From positions 3,348,001 to 3,412,000 of the forward strand of contig CBDHFM010000030.1 of NCBI GenBank assembly GCA_965262505.1: a stretch of DNA of 64,000 nucleotides, read 5' to 3'. Below, one piece after another: positions 1-8,703 of this stretch. Made by a program: the position numbers and the translations under genes. Below the pieces are notes generated by a model that did not search any database, was not told the DNA's origin, and saw only the letters and a list, made by a program, of their open reading frames with translations. The first letter of the stretch is position 1; each line of letters starts with the position of its first letter. The stretch comes from JACPPO01 sp965262505 (lineage in GTDB: Bacteria; Acidobacteriota; Vicinamibacteria; Vicinamibacterales; UBA2999).

Positions 1-402
1 GCGGAAGACCTGGTCGATCGTGAGCGAGGCCCAGATCTTGGAGAGGTCGTCGACGGCAGAGGAAAACGAACCGCGGTGCGACGCCAGGAACACGGCGTTG
101 ATGGCTCCGGCCGACACGCCGGTGACCAGGCGCAACCGCAGATTGGGGTGCCGGCGTGCGATCCAGCGAAGCAGCCCCACCTGGTACGCCGCGCGCGCGC
201 CGCCGCCGTCCAGGACGATGGCGAGATCGTTCCGATCGTTCCGATGCGACGGGGCGGCGATCGTCCCCTGCGTGCCCGGCCCGAACCTGTCCGGTGTGGT
301 GTGCTCCAGAAGCTCCCCCGTGTCGTCAGGCGATGGCTGCTGCTGGAACGCGGGCCCACCCGCGTCCCGGTGACGACGTGGTGAACCGGGCGAGCGCCTC
401 AC
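1..402 (-). CDS. Patatin-like phospholipase, N-terminal part (runs off the left edge)
   Basis: Reading the complement from a GTG at 402 gives one open frame to the window edge. It holds the two hallmarks of patatin-like acyl hydrolases: a glycine-rich oxyanion loop, LDGGGARAAYQVG (complement of about 177-213), and the nucleophile elbow GVSAGAINA (about 108-134), whose serine is the catalytic residue of the Ser-Asp dyad. The Asp lies beyond the edge. Before the glycine loop are about 60 residues rich in Pro, Arg and Gln with no ATG; GTG 402 is the first possible start after the stop at 418-420, so the true start is uncertain. It diverges from the ABC transporter at 470. Substrate unknown, probably phospholipid or acylglycerol. 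Family assignment is firm, extent is not. Confidence 0.75.
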   Translation of the reverse strand, partial: MRRSPGSPRRHRDAGGPAFQQQPSPDDTGELLEHTTPDRFGPGTQGTIAAPSHRNDRNDLAIVLDGGGARAAYQVGLLRWIARRHPNLRLRLVTGVSAGAINAVFLASHRGSFSSAVDDLSKIWASLTIDQVFR

Positions 403-469
403 CGATCGGTACGCAAACTATCATGAACCGAGCGATGCCCAGACCGTCCCGCGTCATGATAGGGCGGGG

Positions 470-1753
470 ATGAACCGCCTCCTTCTGCCGTGCCTTCTCG
501 TCGTGGCGGCCGGAGTCACAGCCGGTGCCGCTGCCTGCGGCGGCCCGGACGGGCCAGCACGCCTCACCTTCTCCGGGAGCGCGCTCGGCCCGGAGGCCGA
601 GATCGTGCGCCGGCAGCTCGAGCGCTTCAGCGAGCGCCATCCCGGCGTGCAGGTCGAGTTGCGCGTCACGCCGGACGCCGCCGATCAGCGCCACCAACTC
701 TACGTGCAGTGGCTGAATGGCCGCGCGCCGGATCCAGACGTCCTGCAGCTCGACGTCATCTGGACCGCGGAGTTCGCGGCGGCCGGCTGGATCCTGCCGC
801 TCGACGGATTTGCTGTTGACGTCGACGACTTCCTCCCGGCCGCGATGGCGGCCTCGCGATGGCGGGGCGATCTGTACGCGGTGCCCTGGTTCGTCGACGT
901 GGGGCTGCTCTACTGGCGCACCGATCTGTTCGACGCGCCGCCACGTTCGGTCGTCGAGATGGGCGAGGCGGCGCGCCGCGCTCTCGATGGCGGGGCCACG
1001 CGCTTTGGTCTCGTGTGGCAGGGCGCGCGCTACGAAGGGCTCGTCACCGTTTTCCTCGAGCATCTCGGTGCGTTCGGCGGCGCGATCCTCGACGCGCGGG
1101 GCCGCGTGGTTGTCGACGAGCCACAGGCGATACGGGCTCTCACCTTCATGCGCGACGCGGTGAGGGCCGACGGGTTCGTCCCGCCTTCGGCACTGACGTG
1201 GCAGGAGGAGCAGGTCCGCTTCGCCTTCCAGAATGGCGACGCGGCGTTCATGCGCAACTGGCCGTACGCGTGGGCGCTCCTGCAGGACGGCTCGCGGTCA
1301 CGCGTGGAGAACCGGTTCGCCGTGGCGCCGTTTCCGGCCGCCGAGGGTGGACGGCCGACCTCGGCGCTCGGTGGCGCGCAACTCGCCGTGAACGCCCAGA
1401 GCGCGAACCCGGCGCTCGCGTGGGCGCTGGTCACCTTCCTGACGGCCCCAGATCAGATGCTCGAGCGCGCCCGCCTCGCGGCGCAGCTTCCCGCGCGGCG
1501 CTCGCTGTACGAGACCGCAGCGCTCGCCGAGGCGCTGCCGATTCCGCTCGACCAGGTGCGCCAGGCGCTCGACGCGGCCGCGGCCCGTCCGGCCAGCCCG
1601 GTGTACACCGAGATCTCCGAGATTCTCCAGGTACGGCTCCACCGCGCACTTACTGGGCAGGAGCCGCCGCAACCCGCCCTCCGTGCGGCCGCGCGCGAGA
1701 TACGGACGCTGCTCTCGCGCTCCGGTCTCTCCGCCGAGGGACCGTTGCCATGA
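470..1753 (+). CDS. Carbohydrate ABC transporter substrate-binding lipoprotein
   Basis: A 427-residue extracytoplasmic solute-binding protein of the MalE/UgpB type. Residues 1-23 form a lipoprotein signal (MNRLLLPCLLVVAAG, then a GAAAC lipobox with Cys23), so it should be anchored outside the inner membrane. The mature part has the usual family features: an early segment on periplasmic folding, 'QLDVIWTAEFAAAGW' near residue 100, and a C-terminal 'TEISEILQ' helix where members of this family end. Length fits the family. It is the first gene of a tight four-gene operon (binding protein, two permeases, ATPase), its stop overlapping the next ATG as ATGA. The substrate cannot be read from sequence; a di- or oligosaccharide is the usual ligand. 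Confidence 0.9.
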   Translation: MNRLLLPCLLVVAAGVTAGAAACGGPDGPARLTFSGSALGPEAEIVRRQLERFSERHPGVQVELRVTPDAADQRHQLYVQWLNGRAPDPDVLQLDVIWTAEFAAAGWILPLDGFAVDVDDFLPAAMAASRWRGDLYAVPWFVDVGLLYWRTDLFDAPPRSVVEMGEAARRALDGGATRFGLVWQGARYEGLVTVFLEHLGAFGGAILDARGRVVVDEPQAIRALTFMRDAVRADGFVPPSALTWQEEQVRFAFQNGDAAFMRNWPYAWALLQDGSRSRVENRFAVAPFPAAEGGRPTSALGGAQLAVNAQSANPALAWALVTFLTAPDQMLERARLAAQLPARRSLYETAALAEALPIPLDQVRQALDAAAARPASPVYTEISEILQVRLHRALTGQEPPQPALRAAAREIRTLLSRSGLSAEGPLP

Positions 1754-2667
1754 ACGGGCCTAGTACTAGGACCACGATCGCTCGCGCGGACGCGCGCCTC
1801 GCCCGCCGGCTGGTCGCGCCGGCGCTGACGCTCATCTTGCTCGTGTCGCTGGCGCCGATCGCCGCCACAGGGTGGGAGGCGCTCCACGGACACGATCTTC
1901 GCCTGCCATGGCTCGGCCGGCCGTTTGTCGGGGTGGCGAACTTCGCCGAAGCGGTCGGGGATCCGCGGGTTCGCTCGGCCGGCTTCCACACGGTGGCGTT
2001 TGCCGCCGTGAGCGTGCCGCTGGAGCTGATGCTCGGTCTCGCGCTCGCGCTCGTCATGCACACCGCCGTGCGCGGCCGGGCCGCGATCCGCGTCGCCTCG
2101 TTGCTCCCCTGGGCGATTCCAACCGTGGTCGCGGCGCTCGTCTGGCGCTTCATGTTCGACGCGCAGGCGGGGATTGTCACATCGCCGCTGCGGACCGTCG
2201 GGCTGATCGGCGAATCGTTCGACTGGTTCGTCCATCCACTCGCCGCCTGGGTACCGATCGTCGGCGCTGACGTCTGGAAGACCACGCCGTTTGTCGCGAT
2301 CCTGCTCCTGGCGGGTCTTCAGACGATCGACCCGACGCTCGACGAGGCAGCGCGGATCGACGGCGCCGGCCCCATTCGCCGGTTCGTCACGATCACCTTG
2401 CCGCTCCTGAGCCCGGCGCTCGTCGTGGCGGCGGCGTTTCGTACGCTCGACGCGCTACGCCTGTTCGATCTCGCGTACGTCCTGACCGGCGGCGGACCGG
2501 GGACGTCCACGGAACCGCTCTCGTTGTACGCGTTCATCGCCCTCATGCAGCGCCTCCGCTTTGGATACGGGTCCGCGCTATCGGTGATGGTGTTCCTGCT
2601 GACCTTCGTCGTGGCGCTGCTCTGGGTGCGGGCGCTGGGTCGCTCCTTCGTCGGGGAGCGGGCGTGA
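1750..2667 (+). CDS. Sugar ABC transporter permease (MalF/UgpA type)
   Basis: A 305-residue inner-membrane permease with about six hydrophobic segments and the EAA loop that docks on the ATPase (EAARIDGAGPIRRFVTITLP, near residue 200). This is the MalF/UgpA class, paired with the MalG/UgpE-type permease that follows. The open frame extends far upstream inside the binding-protein gene, but the ATG at 1750 gives the ATGA overlap typical of coupled translation and the expected family length, so the upstream part is treated as non-coding. Its stop overlaps the GTG of the next gene. Role: half of the translocation channel of the importer. Confidence 0.9.
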   Translation: MNGPSTRTTIARADARLARRLVAPALTLILLVSLAPIAATGWEALHGHDLRLPWLGRPFVGVANFAEAVGDPRVRSAGFHTVAFAAVSVPLELMLGLALALVMHTAVRGRAAIRVASLLPWAIPTVVAALVWRFMFDAQAGIVTSPLRTVGLIGESFDWFVHPLAAWVPIVGADVWKTTPFVAILLLAGLQTIDPTLDEAARIDGAGPIRRFVTITLPLLSPALVVAAAFRTLDALRLFDLAYVLTGGGPGTSTEPLSLYAFIALMQRLRFGYGSALSVMVFLLTFVVALLWVRALGRSFVGERA

Positions 2668-3485
2668 GACCCGCGCGGCCCGGGCCGACGACGCTCGCCG
2701 CCGGCGTTCTCCTGGCGACGCTGCTCTTCCCGATCTACTGGATGGTCGCCTCGTCCCTGACCCCCGAGTCGGGGCTGTTCGAGTCCCGTTCCCTCGTGCC
2801 GACCTCCGTCTCCTTCGAGCACTATCGCGCGCTCTTCGACGAGCGCGATTTCCTCATTCCCATCCGCAACTCACTCGTCGTCGCCGGACTGACGACGCTC
2901 GTGGCCGTGCCGGTGGCCGTGCTCTGCGCGTACGCGCTGGCGCGGCTGCGCATGCGTGGGAGCGCCTTCATCCTCGCACTCATCCTTTCCGTCTCCATGT
3001 TCCCGCAGATCTCGATCGTGCCGCCGCTCTACCTGATCCTCCGCGAGCTGCACCTCCTCAACACGTACCCCGGCCTCGTCCTTCCGTATCTGACGTTCTC
3101 GACGCCGCTCGCGGTCTGGCTGCTCACCGGATTCCTCCGCCAACTCCCACGGGACCTCGAGGATGCCGCGATGCTCGACGGCGCGTCCCGCCTGCGAGCC
3201 CTGTGGGACATCGTGCTGCCGCTGGCGGCACCGGCCGTGGCCAGCACGGCGATGCTGACGTTTCTCTACTGCTGGAATGAGTTTCTCTTCGCACTCTCGT
3301 TCACGCTTGGTCCGGAACGCTACACCGTGCCTGTGGCGGTGATGCTCTTCCGCGGCCGCTATCAGGTGCCGTGGGGTGAGGTGCTCGCTGCCACGGTGGT
3401 GGCCACTATCCCGGTAGCGCTTCTCGTGCTGGCATGTCAGCGACGCATTGTTGCCGGCTTGACGGCAGGCGCGACCAAGGGCTGA
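2664..3485 (+). CDS. Sugar ABC transporter permease (MalG/UgpE type)
   Basis: A 273-residue inner-membrane permease, the second channel subunit. It has about six membrane spans, the N-terminal 'FPIYWMVASSL' signature common in MalG/UgpE proteins, and an EAA-type loop around residue 170 (LEDAAMLDGASRLRALWDIV). It starts with GTG in a GTGA overlap with the previous stop, and ends five bases before the ATPase gene, so the three membrane-complex genes are one transcription unit. Nothing odd is seen; length is normal for the family. Confidence 0.9.
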   Translation: MRPARPGPTTLAAGVLLATLLFPIYWMVASSLTPESGLFESRSLVPTSVSFEHYRALFDERDFLIPIRNSLVVAGLTTLVAVPVAVLCAYALARLRMRGSAFILALILSVSMFPQISIVPPLYLILRELHLLNTYPGLVLPYLTFSTPLAVWLLTGFLRQLPRDLEDAAMLDGASRLRALWDIVLPLAAPAVASTAMLTFLYCWNEFLFALSFTLGPERYTVPVAVMLFRGRYQVPWGEVLAATVVATIPVALLVLACQRRIVAGLTAGATKG

Positions 3486-3489
3486 GCGC

Positions 3490-4506
3490 ATGGCCGCTAT
3501 TCAGCTCGACGGCCTCGCGAAGACGTATCCCAGCGGCCACGCCGCCGTCCGACCCCTCACTCTCGAGATACACGATGGAGAGTGCCTGGTGCTCGTGGGG
3601 CCGTCGGGGTGCGGCAAGAGCACGCTGCTGCGGCTTGTCGCCGGCCTGGAGGTCCCGACCTCCGGCCGCATCCTGATTGGAGGCGCCGACGTCACAGGGT
3701 GGCCGCCGCAGGCGCGCGACGTGGCGATGGTCTTTCAAAGCTACGCCCTGTATCCGCACATGAGCGTGCGTGACAACCTTGCCTACGGATTGAAGGTGCG
3801 CCGGACCGATCGCGCGATCGTGGCACGGCAGGTCGCTGCGGTGGCCGAGGCACTCGACATCGAAGAGTTGCTCGACCGCCGGCCCGCTCAGCTCTCGGGC
3901 GGCCAGCGCCAGCGCGTGGCGCTGGGACGGGCGATGGTGCGTCAGCCGAAAGTGTTCCTGCTCGATGAGCCGCTCTCGAATCTTGACCCGTCGCTTCGCG
4001 CCCAGGCGCGGGCCGAGCTGCGCCGGCTGCACCGGAGCCTGGGGGCCACGATCGTCTACGTCACCCACGATCAGGAAGAGGCGATGACGCTCGGGGGACG
4101 CGTGGCGGTGATGCGCGACGGCGCCATCGAGCAGGTGGCGCCGCCGCTCGAGGTGTACGGAAAGCCGGCGAACACATTCGTGGCGCGCTTCATTGGCGCT
4201 CCGGCAATGAACCTGCTGCCTGCGGCCTTGGTGGGCGTCGATGCACCCCCGGGCGCCCTGGTGGGGATCCGCCCGCCGGACGTGACGCTCGGCGTGAGCG
4301 GCCACCTGCGCGCAACGGTCGATTTCGTGGAGCCGCGCGGGCACGACCAGGTGCTCCACCTGCGCCTGGATCGGCCCGATGTTCAGCCGTTCCTGGCGGT
4401 CGTAGCGGGCACCACTCCGCCGCCCGCCGGGGAGGACCTATTCCTGACGCTCCCGGCCGATCGGCTGCACCTGTTCGACGGGCAGGACGGCACCAGGCTC
4501 ACGTGA
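3490..4506 (+). CDS. Sugar ABC transporter ATP-binding protein (MalK/UgpC family)
   Basis: A 338-residue ATPase that energises the importer. Walker A is GPSGCGKST (residues 37-45), followed by the Q-loop in 'VFQSYALYPHMSV', the ABC signature LSGGQRQR, Walker B with LLDEPLSNLDP, and the switch His in 'YVTHDQEEAMTLG'. The rest is a TOBE/OB regulatory domain, shorter than in E. coli MalK (about 370 residues). It ends the operon. UgpC/MsmK-like ATPases may serve several importers, so it may not be dedicated to this one. Confidence 0.92.
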   Translation: MAAIQLDGLAKTYPSGHAAVRPLTLEIHDGECLVLVGPSGCGKSTLLRLVAGLEVPTSGRILIGGADVTGWPPQARDVAMVFQSYALYPHMSVRDNLAYGLKVRRTDRAIVARQVAAVAEALDIEELLDRRPAQLSGGQRQRVALGRAMVRQPKVFLLDEPLSNLDPSLRAQARAELRRLHRSLGATIVYVTHDQEEAMTLGGRVAVMRDGAIEQVAPPLEVYGKPANTFVARFIGAPAMNLLPAALVGVDAPPGALVGIRPPDVTLGVSGHLRATVDFVEPRGHDQVLHLRLDRPDVQPFLAVVAGTTPPPAGEDLFLTLPADRLHLFDGQDGTRLT

Positions 4507-4561
4507 GGCAGGGTACTCACGCCGTCCTCGAACGCCTCGCCGTAATCGTGAAAGGCAGTAG

Positions 4562-4840
4562 TTAGACGCCGTACGGCACGTCGTGCGGATAGTCGGCGGT
4601 CTGCGTCGATGGGAGCGTCGCCCGGACGTCTGTGAGCGTGGCCTGGGCCTCCTGCACGACGCCGTCTATTTTCTGGACGATCGAACGGACCTCCTGGAGC
4701 GTGCGTGACACGTCGTCCAACGCCGGACCCACATGGTTCAGCGTACGCCGGCCGCGGTCCGTCAGCGCGAGAAACGCTATCATCCCGCCGGCGAGCGCGA
4801 CCAGCATCGCGCCCGTTATCGCTCGAGTGTCTTCGTCCAC
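4562..4840 (-). CDS. Small single-span membrane protein, unknown function
   Basis: A 92-residue protein convergent with the ABC operon. Residues 10-27 are one hydrophobic span (ITGAMLVALAGGMIAFLAL), followed by a basic stop-transfer patch (DRGRRTL) and an amphipathic helical region with heptad-like spacing (DDVSRTLQEVRSIVQKIDGVV). This layout resembles YtxH/DUF948-type membrane-anchored coiled-coil proteins, but I do not recognise a specific family. ATG 4840 is the only reasonable start and fits the hydrophobic N-terminus. Confidence 0.6.
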   Translation of the reverse strand: MDEDTRAITGAMLVALAGGMIAFLALTDRGRRTLNHVGPALDDVSRTLQEVRSIVQKIDGVVQEAQATLTDVRATLPSTQTADYPHDVPYGV

Positions 4841-4996
4841 GATGCTTCCTCCGTCAATATCGGCGCGCGGCGCGACCGGTCCTCGTTACGGTGTCGCGAA
4901 GCTGCGCCAGCACCACCAGCATAGTCGCAACCGACGCACGATTGGGCCCTGAAAGCGCGCACCGCGGCGCGCGCGATGGGCGCCCCGACGACCCGA

Positions 4997-6469
4997 CTAG
5001 AAATTCACACCGGCCGCGTCGGCAAGAATCTGCTCCCGGAAGAGCGGCAACGACCAGCCCTGGCGAGTGAGCTCATCGACGCCCTGCCGCACCTTGGCGA
5101 GGTACGCGGCCTTGTCGCCGTACAGTTGCTTCAACCGCTCGTCCGGAAGCCGTATCTGATAACCGGTCTGGCCGCAGAACCGATTGATCCCGGCCTCGCC
5201 GCGCAGCGCAATCCAGGGCACGGTATCGGGAGTGGGCGGCACCGCGCCTTCGTTGGGAACTCCGTACTTCGCGCTCGGCACGTCGACGTACGGACTGCGA
5301 ATGCCGCCCCGTGGATTGCCGAACTCGTCGAGAGCAATCAGGGAACCATCGTTCGCCGTGTTGCGATCGACCAGCATCCTGTCGGCACGTGGCGGGATGG
5401 TGCCCTTGTCGGCCCACTCCACGACGTGATGGAGCGCGACCGACATGTAGGCGCCCATCGGAAAGAGACTGATGGGGTATCTGCACGGGTTCGGCCGGAA
5501 GGCGTCAACGTTACGCGTGTCGACGTGGGGCATACCGGGAAACTCGTAGACCCTGAACTGGTCGCCGGGCATATCGCCGTCCTGCCGCGTCGGCACCACG
5601 CCCCGCATTGCCTCCGTCGTCGTCGGCACCTGGATCATCGGCACATCGACAGGGCGGATATTCGTGCCGTTGCTGGTCGGGAGGAAGCCGTCGTAGATCG
5701 GCGTCGTATCTTCCAGACGGTAGACCATGTGGGCCGGAAGGTAGTTGATCAGCACCCCAGCGGAGGCCGAGGTGCCGGCGAGGATCATCTTCCTCACGGG
5801 AAGCCCGGCCAGCGGATTGTCCGGCTGGTCCGATCGGACGAGCGCGCCGACCTGCGCGATGATCTCGCTGGCCTGTCCTCGCGCGATCCTCAGGTCCTTG
5901 TAGCGTCCCCCGTTGAACTCGACGAGGTCCGCCGGGTCGCTGGTCACGATGTCCAGGCCGATGTGGCCGGACGCCATCGTATAGGTGTGCGTAAAGTGAA
6001 ACATCCACGCATTGCCGCTTGGATGCATCGACTCGGCGAGGACGATTCCACTGAACCTGCTGTCGTCTGACGGTTTGCGTACGACAATGCGCGTCCTGTA
6101 CGGTTGGCCGCCGGCCGTGCCGCTGACGACATACTCCGTCGCTTCGTACTCGAAGTGCGCGAGGTCGTCTCCCGCGGGCAGCGACATCAACGAGGGAAAC
6201 ATCCGGCCCGGTCCTGTGACGGCGGCAGACACCGCCGCAATTGGCGAGACCACGGGTGTCTGGGGCAGGTTGGCGGACGCCCGCCCCTGTCCTCCGGGCG
6301 CCGGAGCCTGACCGGGTTGTCCCGCGACCGGCAAGGGGGCTTGCGCCGCCACGGTGATCAGGAAGGCCGTCGCGGCGACGGCCGCGGCGCCCATCACGGC
6401 GCCCACCACGGCGCCCACCTCGAGGAAGACGCTGAGCGGTGGACCGCTGCGACGATGTCGTAATAGCAT
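4997..6469 (-). CDS. Exported alpha/beta-hydrolase-domain protein (Abhydrolase_10-like)
   Basis: About 490 residues. The first half-hundred carry a hydrophobic export segment (VVGAVMGAAAVAATAFLIT) and an Ala/Pro/Gln-rich linker, then a large domain of the kind often annotated as 'alpha/beta hydrolase domain' in Acidobacteria and Proteobacteria. A nucleophile-elbow-like sequence, ILAGTSASAGVLIN, sits mid-protein, followed by a conserved 'YDGFLPTSNG' block, and a late 'PHVDTRN' supplies a candidate catalytic His. ATG 6469 was chosen over upstream codons because it places the export signal at the N-terminus and leaves a 49-bp divergent promoter region with the next gene. Substrate unknown; esterase activity is inferred only. 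Confidence 0.75.
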   Translation of the reverse strand: MLLRHRRSGPPLSVFLEVGAVVGAVMGAAAVAATAFLITVAAQAPLPVAGQPGQAPAPGGQGRASANLPQTPVVSPIAAVSAAVTGPGRMFPSLMSLPAGDDLAHFEYEATEYVVSGTAGGQPYRTRIVVRKPSDDSRFSGIVLAESMHPSGNAWMFHFTHTYTMASGHIGLDIVTSDPADLVEFNGGRYKDLRIARGQASEIIAQVGALVRSDQPDNPLAGLPVRKMILAGTSASAGVLINYLPAHMVYRLEDTTPIYDGFLPTSNGTNIRPVDVPMIQVPTTTEAMRGVVPTRQDGDMPGDQFRVYEFPGMPHVDTRNVDAFRPNPCRYPISLFPMGAYMSVALHHVVEWADKGTIPPRADRMLVDRNTANDGSLIALDEFGNPRGGIRSPYVDVPSAKYGVPNEGAVPPTPDTVPWIALRGEAGINRFCGQTGYQIRLPDERLKQLYGDKAAYLAKVRQGVDELTRQGWSLPLFREQILADAAGVNF

Positions 6470-6518
6470 CGGGCCTAGGATAGCTCCGCCGGTGAACGAA
6501 CAGAAAGGTTCGGTGGGT

Positions 6519-7682
6519 ATGGCACGCACCAGGGCCTCCGTGGCCGCCTCACTCGCCCTGCTCACCGCAGGGTTGGGAATCTCGCTTGTAACCGTGGCGA
6601 ATGCCCAGCAGGACGCGCCGACCCCGGCGCCGCCGGCAGGGGTCCAGCCGCTGCCGGTTGACCTGTTTACCAGCGAGAACTTCTATTTCGATCGGCAATA
6701 TTGGGCCGATCGGCGATATACCCGGTGCAACACGCCGCGTCAGCTGACGGACATGTGGAGAGACGACCGGGTCGGCGAGTGGGGTGACTGCACGCTGGAC
6801 CGCCAGGTCGCCGGGATTGCGAGCCCCTACCCGTACACGACCGCCGGGGAACACTACGGGGCGCTGATGGCGGAGGCCCGGAGCGCCGGCGGCCCCACCG
6901 TACACACGCGCCAGTCGCTGCCGGACTGGGATGGACGGTACCGGCGCGGCGCCGGCGGCGAACAGTGGATCTGGGGTCGGAACCTGCAGACGTCCACGAT
7001 GGTTTCGCTCCTGACGCCCGAGTACCAGCAGCGGATGGTTCAGCACAACTATCACGAGGTCGTCAACAACTCACCGCAGTGGAATGCCGCCTTCTGCTAT
7101 CCGGAAGGGCTGATGCGGTGGTGGGCGCAGTTCTCTCTCGGCGGGACGATCGAAGTCCTGACGACGCCGCATCAGGTCCAGTTCCTGAGCGGCATCGCCG
7201 ACAACTTTCTGCGCAAGGTTCTCGTCGACCGGGAGCACGTGCAGCTGGTTCCGCAGTGGTATGGCGAAACGGTCGGGTTCTGGAACGGGAACACGCTGGT
7301 CGCCTGGACCGCCAACGTCCAGGGGTGGACGCTGTCGCACTCGATGTTTGAATACAGCAGCTCGCTGGAAGTCATCGAGGTGTTCACGCCGAGCGCGGAC
7401 GGGAAGGTGATTACCGTTGACGCGACGTTCTACGACCCCGAGGCCTTTACGCGGCCGTTGCACGCGGTCACGCCATGGGAGTTCGCGACCGGTCCGGACG
7501 ACCCCGACGCCAGGCACACGTTCGTGGAGTGCCGGGTCCAGAGCACGATCCTGAACGGCCCTGACGGACGACCGACGCAGCTCACGTTCGTGGATGACGG
7601 ATACATCGACTATTTCGGGCGGCCGTGGGCGCAGAACTGGGAGAAACACTTCGAGCAGGGCTGGGAGCGGCCCGGGCAGTGA
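6519..7682 (+). CDS. Secreted protein of unknown function, acidobacterial family
   Basis: A 387-residue protein with a clear Sec signal peptide (MARTRASVAASLALLTAG up to ANA-Q, residues 1-27). The mature part is rich in Trp and Tyr ('QWIWGRNLQ', 'FSLGGTIEVLTTPHQVQF') and has scattered Cys. I recognise it as a recurring hypothetical family found next to DUF6152 proteins in Acidobacteria and some Gammaproteobacteria, but no catalytic motif is evident. ATG 6519 is chosen over the longer frame because it starts the signal peptide. It diverges from the hydrolase at 4997-6469 and lies 40 bp before the DUF6152 gene, with which it is probably co-transcribed. Confidence 0.7.
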   Translation: MARTRASVAASLALLTAGLGISLVTVANAQQDAPTPAPPAGVQPLPVDLFTSENFYFDRQYWADRRYTRCNTPRQLTDMWRDDRVGEWGDCTLDRQVAGIASPYPYTTAGEHYGALMAEARSAGGPTVHTRQSLPDWDGRYRRGAGGEQWIWGRNLQTSTMVSLLTPEYQQRMVQHNYHEVVNNSPQWNAAFCYPEGLMRWWAQFSLGGTIEVLTTPHQVQFLSGIADNFLRKVLVDREHVQLVPQWYGETVGFWNGNTLVAWTANVQGWTLSHSMFEYSSSLEVIEVFTPSADGKVITVDATFYDPEAFTRPLHAVTPWEFATGPDDPDARHTFVECRVQSTILNGPDGRPTQLTFVDDGYIDYFGRPWAQNWEKHFEQGWERPGQ

Positions 7683-7722
7683 GGTACGACCGAGGAACAG
7701 GTACCGGGAGAGGAGAGCGGGC

Positions 7723-8250
7723 ATGACAACGCGTATGCTGAGCGCCGCGCGGAGCGCGTCAAAGAGATACTGTCAAACCAGGCAAGGGCTCGGCCGGAAT
7801 ATCAAAGGCAGAGCCCTTGGCTGGTTCATGGCGGGACTCGTCGGCATCATGTGGACGGGTGTCATGACAAGGCCAACCCTGGCCCACCATTCGTTCGCGA
7901 TGTACGACCTGTCGATGACGAAGACGATGACGGGCAAGCTCATTCGATACATTCCGGGGGCCAACCACGCTCAGCTCATTTTTGAAGTGCTGGGATCCGA
8001 CGGCACGCCGGTCATGCAGGACGGCACGCCCGTGCGGTGGGGCGTGGAAACGGCATCGGCCGCGGCCCTCGCGCGTCAGGGCGTGGCGCCGAAGACGTTC
8101 CCGGAGGGCACGATCTTCACGGTGACGCTGCATCCGCTGAGGGACGGCCGGCCGTTCGGGGCGATCGCCGGCCTGCTGATCAAGTGCGGTGCCGCGATGC
8201 CCGCCGGCGGCTGCACGAAGACGACCGGCGAGGTGCTGATTTCCAGGTGA
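7723..8250 (+). CDS. DUF6152 family exported protein
   Basis: A 175-residue protein. A long N-terminal extension precedes a hydrophobic stretch (WFMAGLVGIMWTGVM) and the mature start 'LAHHSFAMYD', the family hallmark (HHSF). The conserved core follows: GKLIRYIPGANHAQLIFEV, then a C-terminal 'IFTVTLHPLRDGRPFGA' block and two Cys that could pair. ATG 7723 has an AGGAGAG ribosome site seven bases upstream; an internal ATG at the hydrophobic stretch is the alternative and would give a more normal signal peptide. Function unknown; the His-rich mature start hints at metal binding (inference). Confidence 0.75.
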   Translation: MTTRMLSAARSASKRYCQTRQGLGRNIKGRALGWFMAGLVGIMWTGVMTRPTLAHHSFAMYDLSMTKTMTGKLIRYIPGANHAQLIFEVLGSDGTPVMQDGTPVRWGVETASAAALARQGVAPKTFPEGTIFTVTLHPLRDGRPFGAIAGLLIKCGAAMPAGGCTKTTGEVLISR

Positions 8251-8256
8251 CGACCG

Positions 8257-8274
8257 CCCGGCCTGGTGGCCGGG
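8257..8274. terminator. GC-rich hairpin between convergent genes
   Basis: A perfect 7-bp stem (CCCGGCC / GGCCGGG) with a TGGT loop sits seven bases after the DUF6152 stop and before the end of the oppositely oriented response-regulator gene. No U-run follows on either strand, so a bidirectional intrinsic terminator is plausible but not proven. Confidence 0.35.
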
Positions 8275-8320
8275 AGCGCGTCGCCAGGAGTAGGGCGGGC
8301 CTTCCCGGCCCCACCCAAGG

Positions 8321-8703
8321 TCAGTCGCTTTTCCGGGCGTGCTGTTCGATGCTTGCGAGCACGGCGTCCGGGTCGACCGGCTTCGCGAGGAACGGATAGC
8401 CGCCGATCTCGCCTCCCCGCCCCGTGTTTCGCCCTGCGACACGAGTGCGGTCAGGAACACGAGCGGGGTGCCTTGCAATACGGGATCCGCCTGAATCTCC
8501 GCGGCGAGGGCTCCGCCGTCAGCGTCCGGCATCACGATATCCATGAAAATCAGGTCAGGCCGGAACTCGCGGGCGGCTGCCACCCCGCGGCTGCCCGCGT
8601 TCTCGACCCTGACGTCGCAGGGCCCGTTCTCCGTGAGATACAACGCCAGCGCCCGGGTGATGCTGACCTCGTCGTCTACGAGCAGGATTCGTCGCCTTCT
8701 CAT
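8321..8703 (-). pseudogene. Response regulator receiver protein, frameshifted
   Basis: A CheY-like receiver of about 127 residues starting MRRRRILLVDDEVS, with the acidic pair DD, the phospho-acceptor Asp in 'LIFMDIVMPDADGG', the conserved Thr in 'VFLTALVS', and, in another frame, the conserved Lys in 'FLAKPVDPDAVL'. The reading frame changes at about 8413-8430, in a G-rich run: one missing base (or two extra) moves the end 'GGYPFLAKPVDP...ARKSD' out of frame with the start. Uncorrected, the protein would read into about 180 residues of nonsense. The ATG overlaps the stop of the kinase gene (ATGA), so the pair was one operon. Either a real inactivating mutation or an assembly error in a G run. 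Confidence 0.8.

Noticed and set aside
859..1749. Long upstream extension of the first permease frame
   Set aside because: It overlaps the binding-protein gene in another frame, is Arg/Ala-rich and has no domain; the ATGA-coupled ATG 1750 explains the gene.
4976..6070. 364-codon open frame on the plus strand
   Set aside because: Antisense of the alpha/beta-hydrolase gene; His/Arg-rich and without recognisable motifs.
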